Shown: piece by piece, positions 11,985-21,743 of the stretch
Layout of the letters: each line of letters begins with the position of its first letter
How positions within the stretch are numbered: position 1 is the stretch's first letter
Origin: Fasciola hepatica
Taxonomy: Eukaryota > Platyhelminthes > Trematoda > Plagiorchiida > Fasciolidae
Length of the DNA stretch: 64,000 bases
Assembly: GCA_948099385.1 (NCBI GenBank)
Contig: CANUEZ040000168.1
Span: forward strand, 4,069,001 to 4,133,000
Direction: 5' to 3'
Notes under the pieces: model-generated
Seen by the model: only the letters and a program-made list of their open reading frames with translations
Database searches by the model: none
What the model was told of the DNA's origin: nothing
Made by a program: the position numbers and the translations under genes

Positions 11985-12360
11985 TGCAACAGCTGGTTGT
12001 GGAAACTCCCCCCAGAAACACCAAAAGTTCATGTTTCATTGTCGTCGCCCACCTACGTACGCTGTTTGCGTATTTTTATGCTTGGTATGTTTCATGAGTA
12101 AACTTTCGTCTGTTTGCTTCCAACACGCTATTCTGTCACATTCTATTTTGGGTCTGTGTGACGCACGTGTCCCTTTCCTGCACGCCACAACTTGGTTCTG
12201 GTTTCCCGCGTCTCCGTGATCTCATAATTGAGGTTCGTATCTGTTTCGTGTCGTTCTTTATTTGATAATCCAGTATCAAAGAATTTCACGGACAATCGCG
12301 TTCTGATTTTTGGGATGCATTAAAAATTCGGCTACTTATTTCTCAAAGGCATCTTAGAAT
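11985..12360 (+). repeat. 5' LTR of BEL copy A (376 bp)
   Basis: It starts TGCAACAGCTGGTTGTGGAA, comparable to the TGTAACGACCGG start of the 376-bp LTR at 51805-52180, and ends near TCTTAGAATA where other LTRs end GTGTTACA. Conserved inner blocks are TTGAGGTTCGTAT, AGTATCAAAGAAT and CGGCTAC. The length equals that of LTRs B and D, which supports the borders despite decay. Confidence 0.6.
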
Positions 12361-12483
12361 ACCCAATAAATCAATTTGGAGAGAAAAAATACCCAACATA
12401 CCAAGAAAAGTATCGAAACAACTGGAATCTGGATAGGTAGTGCTACGGCAAGTCATTGGGGTTTTTTGGGTACTTGAGATTCT

Positions 12484-13590
12484 GCAGTTAACGCTAGGCC
12501 ACCTAGCCTTGTCAGTGCTAGCGCATATATCACTGAGGGAAATACGGATTACGAGAACGTTGATCTGTTCAGGCTAAGGATATTAGACCCAGAAAAACAA
12601 CTGTTGTCGGCCAGGACACAGGCCCAGGAAGCAGAAGAGCAGTTTAGACAGAAAGAGCGTGAGCAGAAGACCAGCGAATACGGCCTATCCGATGGATCAG
12701 GACAAATAAGAATAGATAGCTCCGCGCCGGTCATCGGATATCAGTCATCGACGCTACCAACGATCGATCTGCCAGAAGTAGAACTGACAGTTTTCGATCG
12801 ACGATTTGAACGCCACTGCAAGTCCATCATTACCGTGGAGGCCGAGCAAGAGAAGCTATCTACGGGTGTACGGTGCTCGACCCGGAACAAGGCTTCACGC
12901 GGGTACCTGTTCGGCCCGCTATTCAAGGTAGCTCGTAATTTAATAGGGGGCGTGATGTTAGAGGCCAAAACAACTAAGGGAGACATCGATACAATGGCCG
13001 ACTTAGTGATAAAAACGCAGAACTTTTCAGTGGCCCTCAATCACTTAGGTTACAGGGCTGACCTCGATGCAATGCACACCTTGGGGAGAATAGTCCGTTA
13101 CCTTTGTCCCGAACCACGGGGTCGGTGGGTGGAAGACGCGGAACGTACAGGCCGAGGAGACCGTGAGGCCAACTTCGAAGAAGTGACCGAATACTTGGAC
13201 AGGCAAACCAAGATAGCCGACAGTAGATTTGGTCGACCCATCCGGGACAATAACCGAGTAAGCAACCTTAACACTAGCCAGGCTCAAAAGACTGCACGGA
13301 ACACCCGAGATATCAGCCTTAGACCAATGTATAGGCTGTTTCATGTGAGGCTATAGCGCAACCAATTTGCAGGTCCTGCGAGGCTAACCATGGGCTACTA
13401 GAATGCCCCAAGTTCATCAAGGTCTCAATAGACGAACGTTGGGGGATGCTGAGGATGACAAAGCGTGCTTTATATGCCTCAACACTACGCATAGGGCAGC
13501 AGTTTGCCAAAAAACAGCCAGATGTAGTCACGAGGGTTGCGCGGGAAGACACCACCGATTGTTACACCAGGCAGGAGAAACTACACCAGA
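12484..13590 (+). pseudogene. BEL/Pao Gag, broken (copy A)
   Basis: A charged, probably coiled-coil N-terminal part (QAQEAEEQFRQKEREQ, about 12622-12670) is followed by VELTVFDRRFERHCK, matching copy C at 58650. The central capsid-like portion is shortened: after RHCK the frame jumps to the region preceding KVARNLIGG, so roughly 35 codons present in C are missing or scrambled. The zinc-binding C-terminus follows in another frame: a Cys-x2-Cys cluster near 13375, CFICLNTTHRAAVC at about 13470 and CSHEGCAGRHHRLLH at 13520-13565. One main frame runs 12604-13356 and the second 13403-13777. The product would be non-functional. Confidence 0.75.
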
Positions 13591-16500
13591 GGTGAACACC
13601 AGACCCAGTGTGGTTTGTTCAACGCATCGGCCTGCCAGTAAACCGATACGGTTGGGAGTAGTCGCCGTGAGAGTGGTGACACCACCTGGGCTGGTCAAAG
13701 CGTTGGCCTTTGTCGACAGTGGATCAGACACAACCCTAGTGAAGGAGCGGGTTGCCGGCAAACACCAGCTCGCTTAAAGTACGATTTCGTCAGCAATGTG
13801 GGCGGACTACGAGTATTGACTGCCGACCGGTTGAGGTTATAGCTCATCTCCCCAGACACTAGAGAGCAAATCGAACCAACGGAAGCATCTGCATTAGCTG
13901 ATATCCCTATGTGATCACCGAGGTCGGCGAATGCGGTTTCAACAAGGTGGCCCCACCTGCAGGAGCTGACTGTCGTAGACTGGAAGGACGACGAAGTGGA
14001 CCTCTTTGTCGACTGCGGCGTACCAGAGGCATATCGGGTACTTGACCAGAGAGTGGGCGACCGCCAGGCACCCTATGCCGTACGCGCAGCTCCGGGATGG
14101 ATAATATTTGGTCCAGTAGGGAGACGTGGTTCCGTGAATTATGCATCAACCGAAACGGACCGCTTAGAGTATTGGTTGCAGCGGCTGTGTGGAATGGAGT
14201 TTCACGACACTGGAGACGAAAGACCATCATTGTTTCAAGAGGACCACTTCGCTTCGCAAACAGCGCGGCAGGGAAGTAGAGGCCTTCAAAGACAGTTCGA
14301 GGTTCCCCTCCCATGGCGCACACCAGGTGGTCATTGGGTTGATAACATAAACTATACCCTGAAAGAAGGCTTCGTTCGAGATCAGGATCTGCGTGGAAAG
14401 ATACGCAGAAATAATGAAGCAAAACGACTCCCTCGACCACGTTGAGAAGGTGCCTGCAACCATCGACGGCCGGGAGCGGGCATCTGGCATCTACCTCACC
14501 ACCCGGTCACCAACTCCAGGAAGCCCGAAAACTAGCGGGTGGTTTTCGACTGTGCGGCCAAGTTCCAGGGCAAGTCGTTAAACGATCGCCTACTACAAGG
14601 ACCTGACTGGACCACGCCACTAATCGAAGTTTTGTGCCGTTTCAGAGTGGGTAGAGTGGCCTTGCCCTCCGACATCAAGGAAATGTTTTACCAGGTAAAA
14701 ATACCGGCAGACAAGCGAGATGCTTTGCGCTTCCTGTGGTGGGAAGATATCAACCGCGACAAGGCAGTGGTAAACTGTAGGATGAACGTCCACTTCTTCG
14801 GAGCCGTATCGTCACCGTTCTATGCGAACTACGCCCTTCGAGAAAGAGCGAACAGGCATGGAGATTTGATCCACCGGTCGGTAGTAGGTAGCGTCAGCAG
14901 AACATTATACGTTGACCATTATCTTGGGCCGTTTGATGACGTAGGCTCGGCCCTGGTGCAGTTAAGAGGCTAACAAGATTGCTAGAAGAGGGCGGCTTTC
15001 ACCTCGCGAAATGGATATCGAACGCTTCAGAAGTGCTCAAAGTCATTCCGTGCCACATAAGGGCTGGAAGGATTAGATATTTGGACGGCTCTCTACTCCC
15101 TACCGAGGACACTCTAGGAATAAAATGGAACGGGGAAACGACCGACTTTGTTTTCGAGCTAAACGGCCTCGAGCTGCTAGTAACCCGTCTTGGTATACTA
15201 TCTGTTGTCTCTCATTTGTTCGATCCGCTCGCTTCCGTTTCTCAGTGGCTGTTGCCCGGAAAGATCCTGCTGCGGCGGCTCTGCCGTAAGAAAGTCGATT
15301 GAGACCAGCCACTGGACGGAGAAGACCGGTTGGACCGGAAGGAATTTCTGAACACCTTAAAGAAACTAGGGGACATAGGGATTCCACGATGTTTGCCCCT
15401 GGCCATAGAACACAGACGGGAGAACTGTATGCCTTTTCTGAAGCATCCGAAATCGGTTACGGAGGCGTGGTGTACAAACGATGGTGCACGGGCGATGGAC
15501 AATATACCACGAGAATCCTGTTCGCCATAGCTCGCGTTTCCCTACTGGAGTCGGTTTCCATCCTGCGCCTTAAGCTCAGCGCAACTGTGTTAGCTGCTAG
15601 GGCGGGACAAGCGGTAAGGAGATGTTTCGACTTCTAAATTTGATCGGCTACTTTTTAGAAGGACTCGACGATAGCACCGTACTACATCAACAACTTCAGG
15701 GGCCGGTTTAGCACTTTCGTTGCTAATCGACTCAAGATCATCCACGACGAACCGGCCATGAACCAGTAGAAACATGTCAAGTCTGGCGATAACCCAGCCG
15801 ATCTGTGCTCCCGAGAAGCAACCTATTCCAGGCCACTGAACACTTGGACGGGAGAACCGAAATTCCTGCAAATACCAAAACAGAAGTGGCCCGTGTACGA
15901 AATGAAACCCCCTCTGGAATTGGAACTGTGGATCAAGGGAGTAGTGATGACGGCCACATTCGTCGAGACGACATTCATCTTTTCACGATTGGTCAGGCTT
16001 CCTCCCGGACGAAGATACTTTGCTTATCAGTTTGGTTGGCCAGATTCAAAAGACTTTTGCCAGTCACTAAAAGGATTCGCCCCTCCGGCCGGAAGCGCTT
16101 TTTGCTACCTAGAGGAACAGCGACCGTGAAACGTGTGATCCGACGTTGTGTACATCGTAGGGGACTCAATGCCGCAGCGGACAAATAACACATAGCCTCA
16201 CTGTCGGAATGCGGAGTGACTTCGGGTTGGTGGCCGTTCAGCTACACCGGGCTGGACTATTTCGGGCCTTTGTAGAGCAAGTGTGGCAAAAAAATTGGAA
16301 AAACGATACAGGCCTGCATGAAGTCACGTGCGGTGCACTTAGAAGATACGCATTTAATGAAAGCCAACTCTGTCCTCCGGGCCTCGTAGCGCCTTATCAA
16401 CCGAAGAGGCGTACCTGCAGATATATACTCCGACAATGGGTCGAACTTTGTGAGCGCTCACCGAGAAGTACAACGTTAACACAAAAACATGAACAAGGAA

Positions 16501-17140
16501 GAGCTGCAAAATCGAACCGTGGTCTATGGAATACGATGGCGCTTGAATCCCCCGCAGGCTAGTTATCGCGGCGGCGTACGAGAACGCCTGATCAGGTCCA
16601 CCAGGCGAATATTGCTGTTGATCACCGAGAAACAGCCGCCCGACGACGAAACTTTAAGCACTGTCATGACTGAGGTCGAGAGAATTCCGAACAACCGCCC
16701 GCTGGTTCCAGTAACCTACGACGACCCCATCCATCTGGCACTCATCCCAAATAACTTATTGACGGTGGGGTTGAATGGGGATTTCCACGGACCGACTAAC
16801 TTTTGTGGGAAATACCTACACGGATGGGAGAAGGCAAATAATCTTGCCAAGGTTTTTAGGAGGCTATGACTGCGGGAGTACCTACCGGCTCCACAAACTC
16901 GACGGAAGTTGCTGATCAAAGCAAGACCATTCAAGGTTGGGGATGTAGTGTTGACCGCAGACGAACACGCGCATTTCAGCACTTAGTCTCTGGGCGCGGT
17001 TATGGAAACCACTGAAAGCTCCGACGAAGCGATAAGAACAGTCAGGGTGAAGACCGCCAAAGGAAAGCTTACCCGCGACGCACGCGGTATCAGCCTCCTT
17101 GAGAGTGAAGACGGAGAAACTGATAACACAGAAACACAGT
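13590..17140 (+). pseudogene. BEL/Pao Pol, broken (copy A)
   Basis: Protease LAFVDSGSDTTLV is at about 13705-13745, then a TAA at 13777. The pre-RT region at 13947-14480 is colinear with copy B. RT is at 14539-14973 with [20 protein letters not shown] and [12 protein letters not shown]. The active-site box at 14908-14919 reads Y-V-D-H instead of Y-V-D-D, removing a metal-binding aspartate. RNase H lies at about 15400-15850, the integrase His/Cys part at about 16080-16190 and the integrase core at about 16210-16870 (NRPLVPVTYDDP-type segment). Many stops and frame changes are present. Two lesions (a 1-nt insertion near 14391 and the TAG near 14535) are shared exactly with copy B. Confidence 0.85.
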
Positions 17141-17285
17141 AGACCATTCCTCATTCGTCTTTGGAGTGGTTAAAGGAACCTCCCATGTGTGGGGGCGTTT
17201 ACGACATACCGACGTATTGAACTATCCTACACAGTGACACAAACTGTAATGTCCAGCCACCGGAAATTTCAAGCGACGCGCAGCA
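17141..17285 (+). other. Start of 3' UTR of BEL copy A
   Basis: Short non-coding stretch after the Pol C-terminus. It shows loose similarity to the start of the copy C 3' UTR and ends where the (TAA)n tail of LINE-3 begins. Confidence 0.4.
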
Positions 17286-17287
17286 AG

Positions 17288-17310
17288 CAATAATAATAAT
17301 AATAATAATT
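17288..17310. repeat. (TAA)n microsatellite, LINE-3 tail
   Basis: About seven copies of AAT/TAA. On the minus strand it is the (TTA)n 3' tail of LINE-3, and it marks the insertion point in BEL copy A. Confidence 0.75.
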
Positions 17311-19149
17311 GTATATTTCGGATGCAACCGAAGCATGATCAGATGATTATAGTGATGCCGGAATGACAATTCACAAAAGGGTACAACAAGTGCATGCAGA
17401 GTATCAGAGAGTGTTACAGTGAACTAAAACCGTATTAATGCCCGGCAAATTTGAAGGTCAAGGTCGAATGATGTCAGTTGGTCCGGAGTACATGCATAAG
17501 TGGTATATGAAATAATTACCACTAATGGAAATTCGAAAATATTGAAAGGAAATGTTTTTGGTGCGCTACAGAATATGAGGGGCATATGGATAGAAATCTC
17601 GTCGAAGCGTTCGGTGAATTATTCACTTTACTACAGGCATGTCAAGAAGTATTAACATGAAAATATTTCAGTCTGCAAAGATGGTAGTATATAAAGTGGT
17701 GGCTGTATACTGGAGGAATCATATATGTTGCAAACAATTGCGTATTTCTTGGGAGGGATACTACCAGAGTGATGGTGGCAGGGAACGGCCGGAGTAAAAC
17801 AGGTGAGCGTGCGGCAAGTTGTTAACTTTATGTAGGGTTGGTATGAAATGTCAAAGCGGAAGTGGAAGACTAATGAATATTGACCGTGTGGTTACATCCA
17901 TTATACAGGTGTTCAGTTCTGCGAGAGGAAAGGTGAAGTAATCCACAGATAAGTGTACGTCAATAGATGAATGATGTGTGGTATGTACCATGCAAAAATG
18001 ACAGATCAATAAAACTGCACAGGTATATCGCGGGAAGCGGCCGTGGATCAACGAATATAGAAATAAAATGTATCGGCCGGTGCAGATAGTGGTGTGATTT
18101 AGAGGCTGCATACGGGGTCAGTTTCGGTAATATAACACGAATGCAACATCTGGGAGATAAAAGCTCACGATAACGGTGATGGTATAGTAAGTAGACGGTG
18201 AGTGTCACATTTCTAATGACCAATTTGACGGGTGTAACAAATGATGGGAACGGAGCGGCGGTGCAGCATGGGAAGTGTATCGAAGACGTTCAGTCGTGGA
18301 GGAAACGCAGTGATCTACAGAGCCCGAACACTCGATGCAACAGCATTGCGGATGCGATCGGATGGACCGATGAAGAGTGCAGGTAGTTACTAATTACTTC
18401 GCTGCCCACTGGAGGACTACTGAAAGATATGTCAGCGCCGGACGTTTTTTTTGGTGACCGATGAAGCAATGAACAGTGACAATAAAGGTGCCAGTGTTTG
18501 AACAGTATTAGCGGGTTCTAACAAGGAACGGGCATAATGACATATGGGATTAAAATGAGTTGTATGAATGCAGTGAGATCGAGTAGTCCAGGTTCAAGAA
18601 GTCCGATGGCGGGAATCTTGGAGAAAGCGATCGTGAGACGGGCGAAAATGAAGTTGTGTGTGAATCTCGTTTGTCCTGTCCAGCAAGAGAGGGTCCAAGT
18701 TATTCCTGGGAAGTGGACGGCGACAATCGTCCTTAGGGTGCAGGTTCTGAAAACAAAACGACACCATTCAAAGCAAAGTCGATTCCGAATGTCTTCGGCG
18801 CCAAGTACAACAAATTAATTAGTTTTACCGTAATCAAACCTGAGTGGTGTTCCTTATATGCTCTTACGCTCCAAAGTGAGCATTAAATCAAAACTGCAGC
18901 TGAATTACAGCAGAATGCTAGATAGAGAAAATGAGATTACCGAATGCAGTCACAATGAAGTTCAAGCTGAACAACTCACGCTCGAGGCAAAGGTGGGAGT
19001 CCGGTTTGTGACAAAGAAGTAGAGCAACGAAACAAACAATCGGAATGCCGGAAAAGATAGTTCATACGAAAAAAATGTCGTTTGTAACATGGATGCTTAT
19101 GCGTGGATCGGGGTTTCCTGAACTCCTTTACACACTCACTTACATAATA
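17311..19149 (-). other. Presumed LINE-3 3' UTR, no gene
   Basis: The stretch is purine-rich on the plus strand and has no coding frame with recognisable motifs. Plus-strand frames at 18198-18386 and 18537-18818 and the minus-strand frame at 17851-18111 show no domain. Weak nucleotide similarity to 35520-36000 on the opposite strand is the only link to the LINE. Confidence 0.45.
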
Positions 19150-19860
19150 CACGTTTATACTTCATGAACTGCATCAAAACACTCCACAGGGCTGATTGTC
19201 CCTCGTTCATCACTGGCTTTATGGAAGTTACCGCCCGTATCTGATAGTCGTTACTGTTTTCCCATATACCAGGGTGCGACCTCACCCACGATGCCCACAA
19301 GCACACGCAGCCGAAGCACGACGGCTCTACCGAGGGCAGCCCCTACGTTTCTACTTCATGCCCGCTATCGATCTGCCGTTATCATGGACTATGCAGAGTA
19401 TCATCGTGTCGGTGTGGCCACCGGATCAAATGCGATTGTAAGTAGAAAATTGACGACAAGATATTAGGCACGCACAATGACTGCAAGGTCTAGGTGGGTA
19501 CCCTTATTCCAAACCTTTGACCCAGCTAAGATTCGGGAGGATTCCTGGTGGGCGGCATAATGACTGGCCGTGGAAAATCTCCCACAAAACACTGCAATCT
19601 CATGCTTCCCTAATTTCACTCACTTATGTACACTATTGGCTTGTTTTTATGAACCAAAGTTTGTTTGTTCGCGCCCAGCGCGCTACTCCGTCATATTCTT
19701 ACTCTGGACCTGCGTTACATATGTGCTCCTTTATCGCATGCCGCAATTTGGTTCTCGTTTTCCGAGTTCTCGTGACCGCTTAGTTGAGGGTCGTATAGTA
19801 TCGATCACTTTCCTCGTAGGCTCTATCAGTGGCCATGTATGGATTTAAAAGGGCGGTTAG
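19150..19860 (+). mobile_element. BEL/Pao 3' UTR fragment plus LTR inside LINE-3
   Basis: Sequence at 19200-19555 resembles the 3' UTR of the other BEL copies. A purine-rich tract GGGAGGATTCCTGGTGGGCGG at 19535-19555 (GGGAGGATTTTGGTGGGCGG in copy B) precedes an LTR starting near 19556 with a TGACTGGCCGTGGAAAATC block and continuing to a TTGAGGGTCGTA block near 19790. The LTR end is truncated or unrecognised. It interrupts LINE-3 in the opposite orientation. Confidence 0.6.
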
Positions 19861-20650
19861 TTTTTGGATGTCCAACTCTACCTGTAGTCTAGACTTAAAT
19901 ACTGTCTGGGAATCTATGGAAATAATATCACCTAGGAGTTTGACCCACAAGGTTATACATTTAATGAGGGAGAAGTTTCGTTTCTAGGATCTCTGATATG
20001 TGGGGGTCGTTTTACGGTGTTCCCTGTTGTGCAGCTTATGCTCCGAGTTTATACGGAACTGTACTTGTCTGGAAGATAGAGCTTGTATGTGGACCAAATT
20101 AGGCAGAAATGCAAGGTTGAGCCCTATTCTCCTCAGCCACTGAGGGTCAGGCCGCAGGAGCCTACACCTTTCTATGAAGATTAAGTTCGCAAAAGGCCTA
20201 AATAGTTTTTTGATAACTAGACACTGTACATTTCCAGTTTCGGTGATGTCAAATCTGGGCATATTTGAGACCACAAGTGTACAGTAGCCCAAAGTTGGGA
20301 TAATGAGCTTTGTAGGTCTCCAACTTACTGTTCTTGGGAGGGAAATTTCTGTGCAACAAGCCGAGTGGCTTATTTTCCTATGGATTTATGTGGAAAATGT
20401 GTTCAGAGGAACTGAAAGTGAAAGAGTATTTTAGCCCTAGGTCGAGTACTGCTGGGGAATACGGGAGCGAGACACTGTCAGTCTAAAGCTTATCGTGAGT
20501 GAAGTTGCAGTTCAGATAGAGATAACTGCTTCTGTTTGCTGAGAATTCCTTTTTTTGTTGACCGCATCAAGGGGGGTAAGGACTGTGCTTGACCGTGATG
20601 TTATTTAGTGGAACGGGTAGCTTCCCTCGTTCAAATTCGTGGACCCTCTT

Positions 20651-21373
20651 CATATCATAGGGAAAATAAAAAAATTACCCATAACTGACTGCAAGTTTCA
20701 AACCAAAGAAACGAACTCTATCAAATCTATCGCAGCACACATTTTTATGGTAAAAATTACTTTCACACTTGAAAAAATACATCCACATTGATCAACAAAA
20801 ACTATCGTTGGTTAGAACGTTTGTCACCCATCTCCAATAGATCATTATGATGCCCTAAATGCCCAAAGTCTGTATGCCACTAGCTGGAAGGTTCCACAAA
20901 TTGTGGTTGCTGTTTTCACAAATACAAGTCCAGTCATACTAACGCCTACACACACAGCATGCTGTGCGCCCCACAATTCTGTCAGTGCGTGACAAGGTCT
21001 CACGAATTCTTGTTTTGCCATTGGCGTTGTTAAAAACCGTTTCATATGTGGTAACCATGGCAGTTATCTCCTTCGCTCTCACACACACAAGCAAGTACAC
21101 ATACATGACAGCTTTCTCAAGAAGGCACATGCTTTTTGAGTCCATTCATCTCCCTTCGTGCCTGCGGTAGAGCGGCGGCCTTCGCGGACTATGCAGAGGA
21201 ACAACTCCTCGGCCTAGCCATCGGATCACTTACAACCGTGCATATACGTGAGTAGATTCCGGAAGCCAGCAGCAGTCACGTGCACTGAGAGCAGGAGCTA
21301 AGCAGGCGGGTAGAAATGGCACCCCCATCCCAAATCGCTGACTCCGCTAGGATGGGAAGGATTTCGGTGGGTA
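20651..21373 (+). other. BEL 3' UTR, probably of copy A
   Basis: There is no gene here. The block GACTATGCAGAGGAACAAC near 21190 has its counterpart GACTATGCAGAGTATCATC at 19386, and both precede a purine-rich tract and an LTR. The tract here is GGGAAGGATTTCGGTGGG at 21354-21371. Open frames at 20845-21145 (-) and 20964-21170 (+) have no domain. Confidence 0.5.
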
Positions 21374-21743
21374 TTATAGCGGTCAGCTGTGAAAAATTCC
21401 TAGAAAGCACTATATTACCGTTATTCCGTGAAGTCCCTCACACACATTGTTCACCTGCTTCTTATGACCCACTTTTCTGTGATCAAACCTTCTTTTGTTG
21501 GTGTCCAACTCGCTCCCTTGTCCTACCCTATCTTGGACCTGCCTGACTCACGGACTTGTCTGTCTAAAGCCGTGAACTTGGTTCTCGTTTCTGAGTCTTT
21601 CTGATCGCATATTTTGAGGTTTGTATATATTTTGTCATGTTGTCCGTCCAATAATTCAGTATCGTAGAAGTTACGGAGCATTCTTGTTTGGGTTTAGGGG
21701 TTCGCACGAATTTGGCTACGTGTTGGTCAAGGAGTGTTTTACA
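21374..21743 (+). repeat. BEL/Pao LTR, probably 3' LTR of copy A
   Basis: It starts within ATTATAGCGGTCAGCTGTGAA, the decayed form of TGTAACGACCGGTCGTGGAA, and ends GTGTTTTACA at 21734-21743 (GTGTTACA in LTR D). Inner blocks TTGAGGTTTGTATATATTTTG, CAGTATCGTAGAAG and TTTGGCTACGTGTTG are conserved. Length is about 370 bp. Confidence 0.6.

Larger units (their letters stand above)
17286..20650 (-). mobile_element. CR1-like LINE, 5'-truncated, LINE-3, with (TTA)n tail
   Basis: On the minus strand the RT C-terminal region lies at about 20500-19990 in shifting frames, with a VFKSRL-type ending near 19895. A BEL fragment then interrupts at about 19860-19150. A pyrimidine-rich 3' region runs to 17311 and ends in ATGCTTCGGTTGCATCCG, a few bases, and a TTA repeat (17288-17310 on the plus strand as TAA). 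The same end, ATGCTTCGGGCGTTTCCG plus TTA repeat, occurs at 48286-48379. Parts of the 3' region resemble the sequence after LINE-5 (35520-36000). This supports one LINE family with a long 3' UTR. Confidence 0.55.
11985..21743 (+). mobile_element. BEL/Pao retrotransposon copy A, split by nested insertions
   Basis: The 5' LTR is at 11985-12360, gag at about 12484-13590, pol at 13590-17140, and then the element is broken at about 17286 by the tail of LINE-3. BEL 3'-UTR-like sequence followed by a purine-rich tract and an LTR in the same orientation resumes at about 20760-21743 on the far side of LINE-3, so I infer that it is the 3' end of A. The two LTRs look only moderately similar, which fits an old insertion, whereas part of pol is 99.3% identical to copy B (see findings). 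The assignment of the 3' end is inference. Confidence 0.6.
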
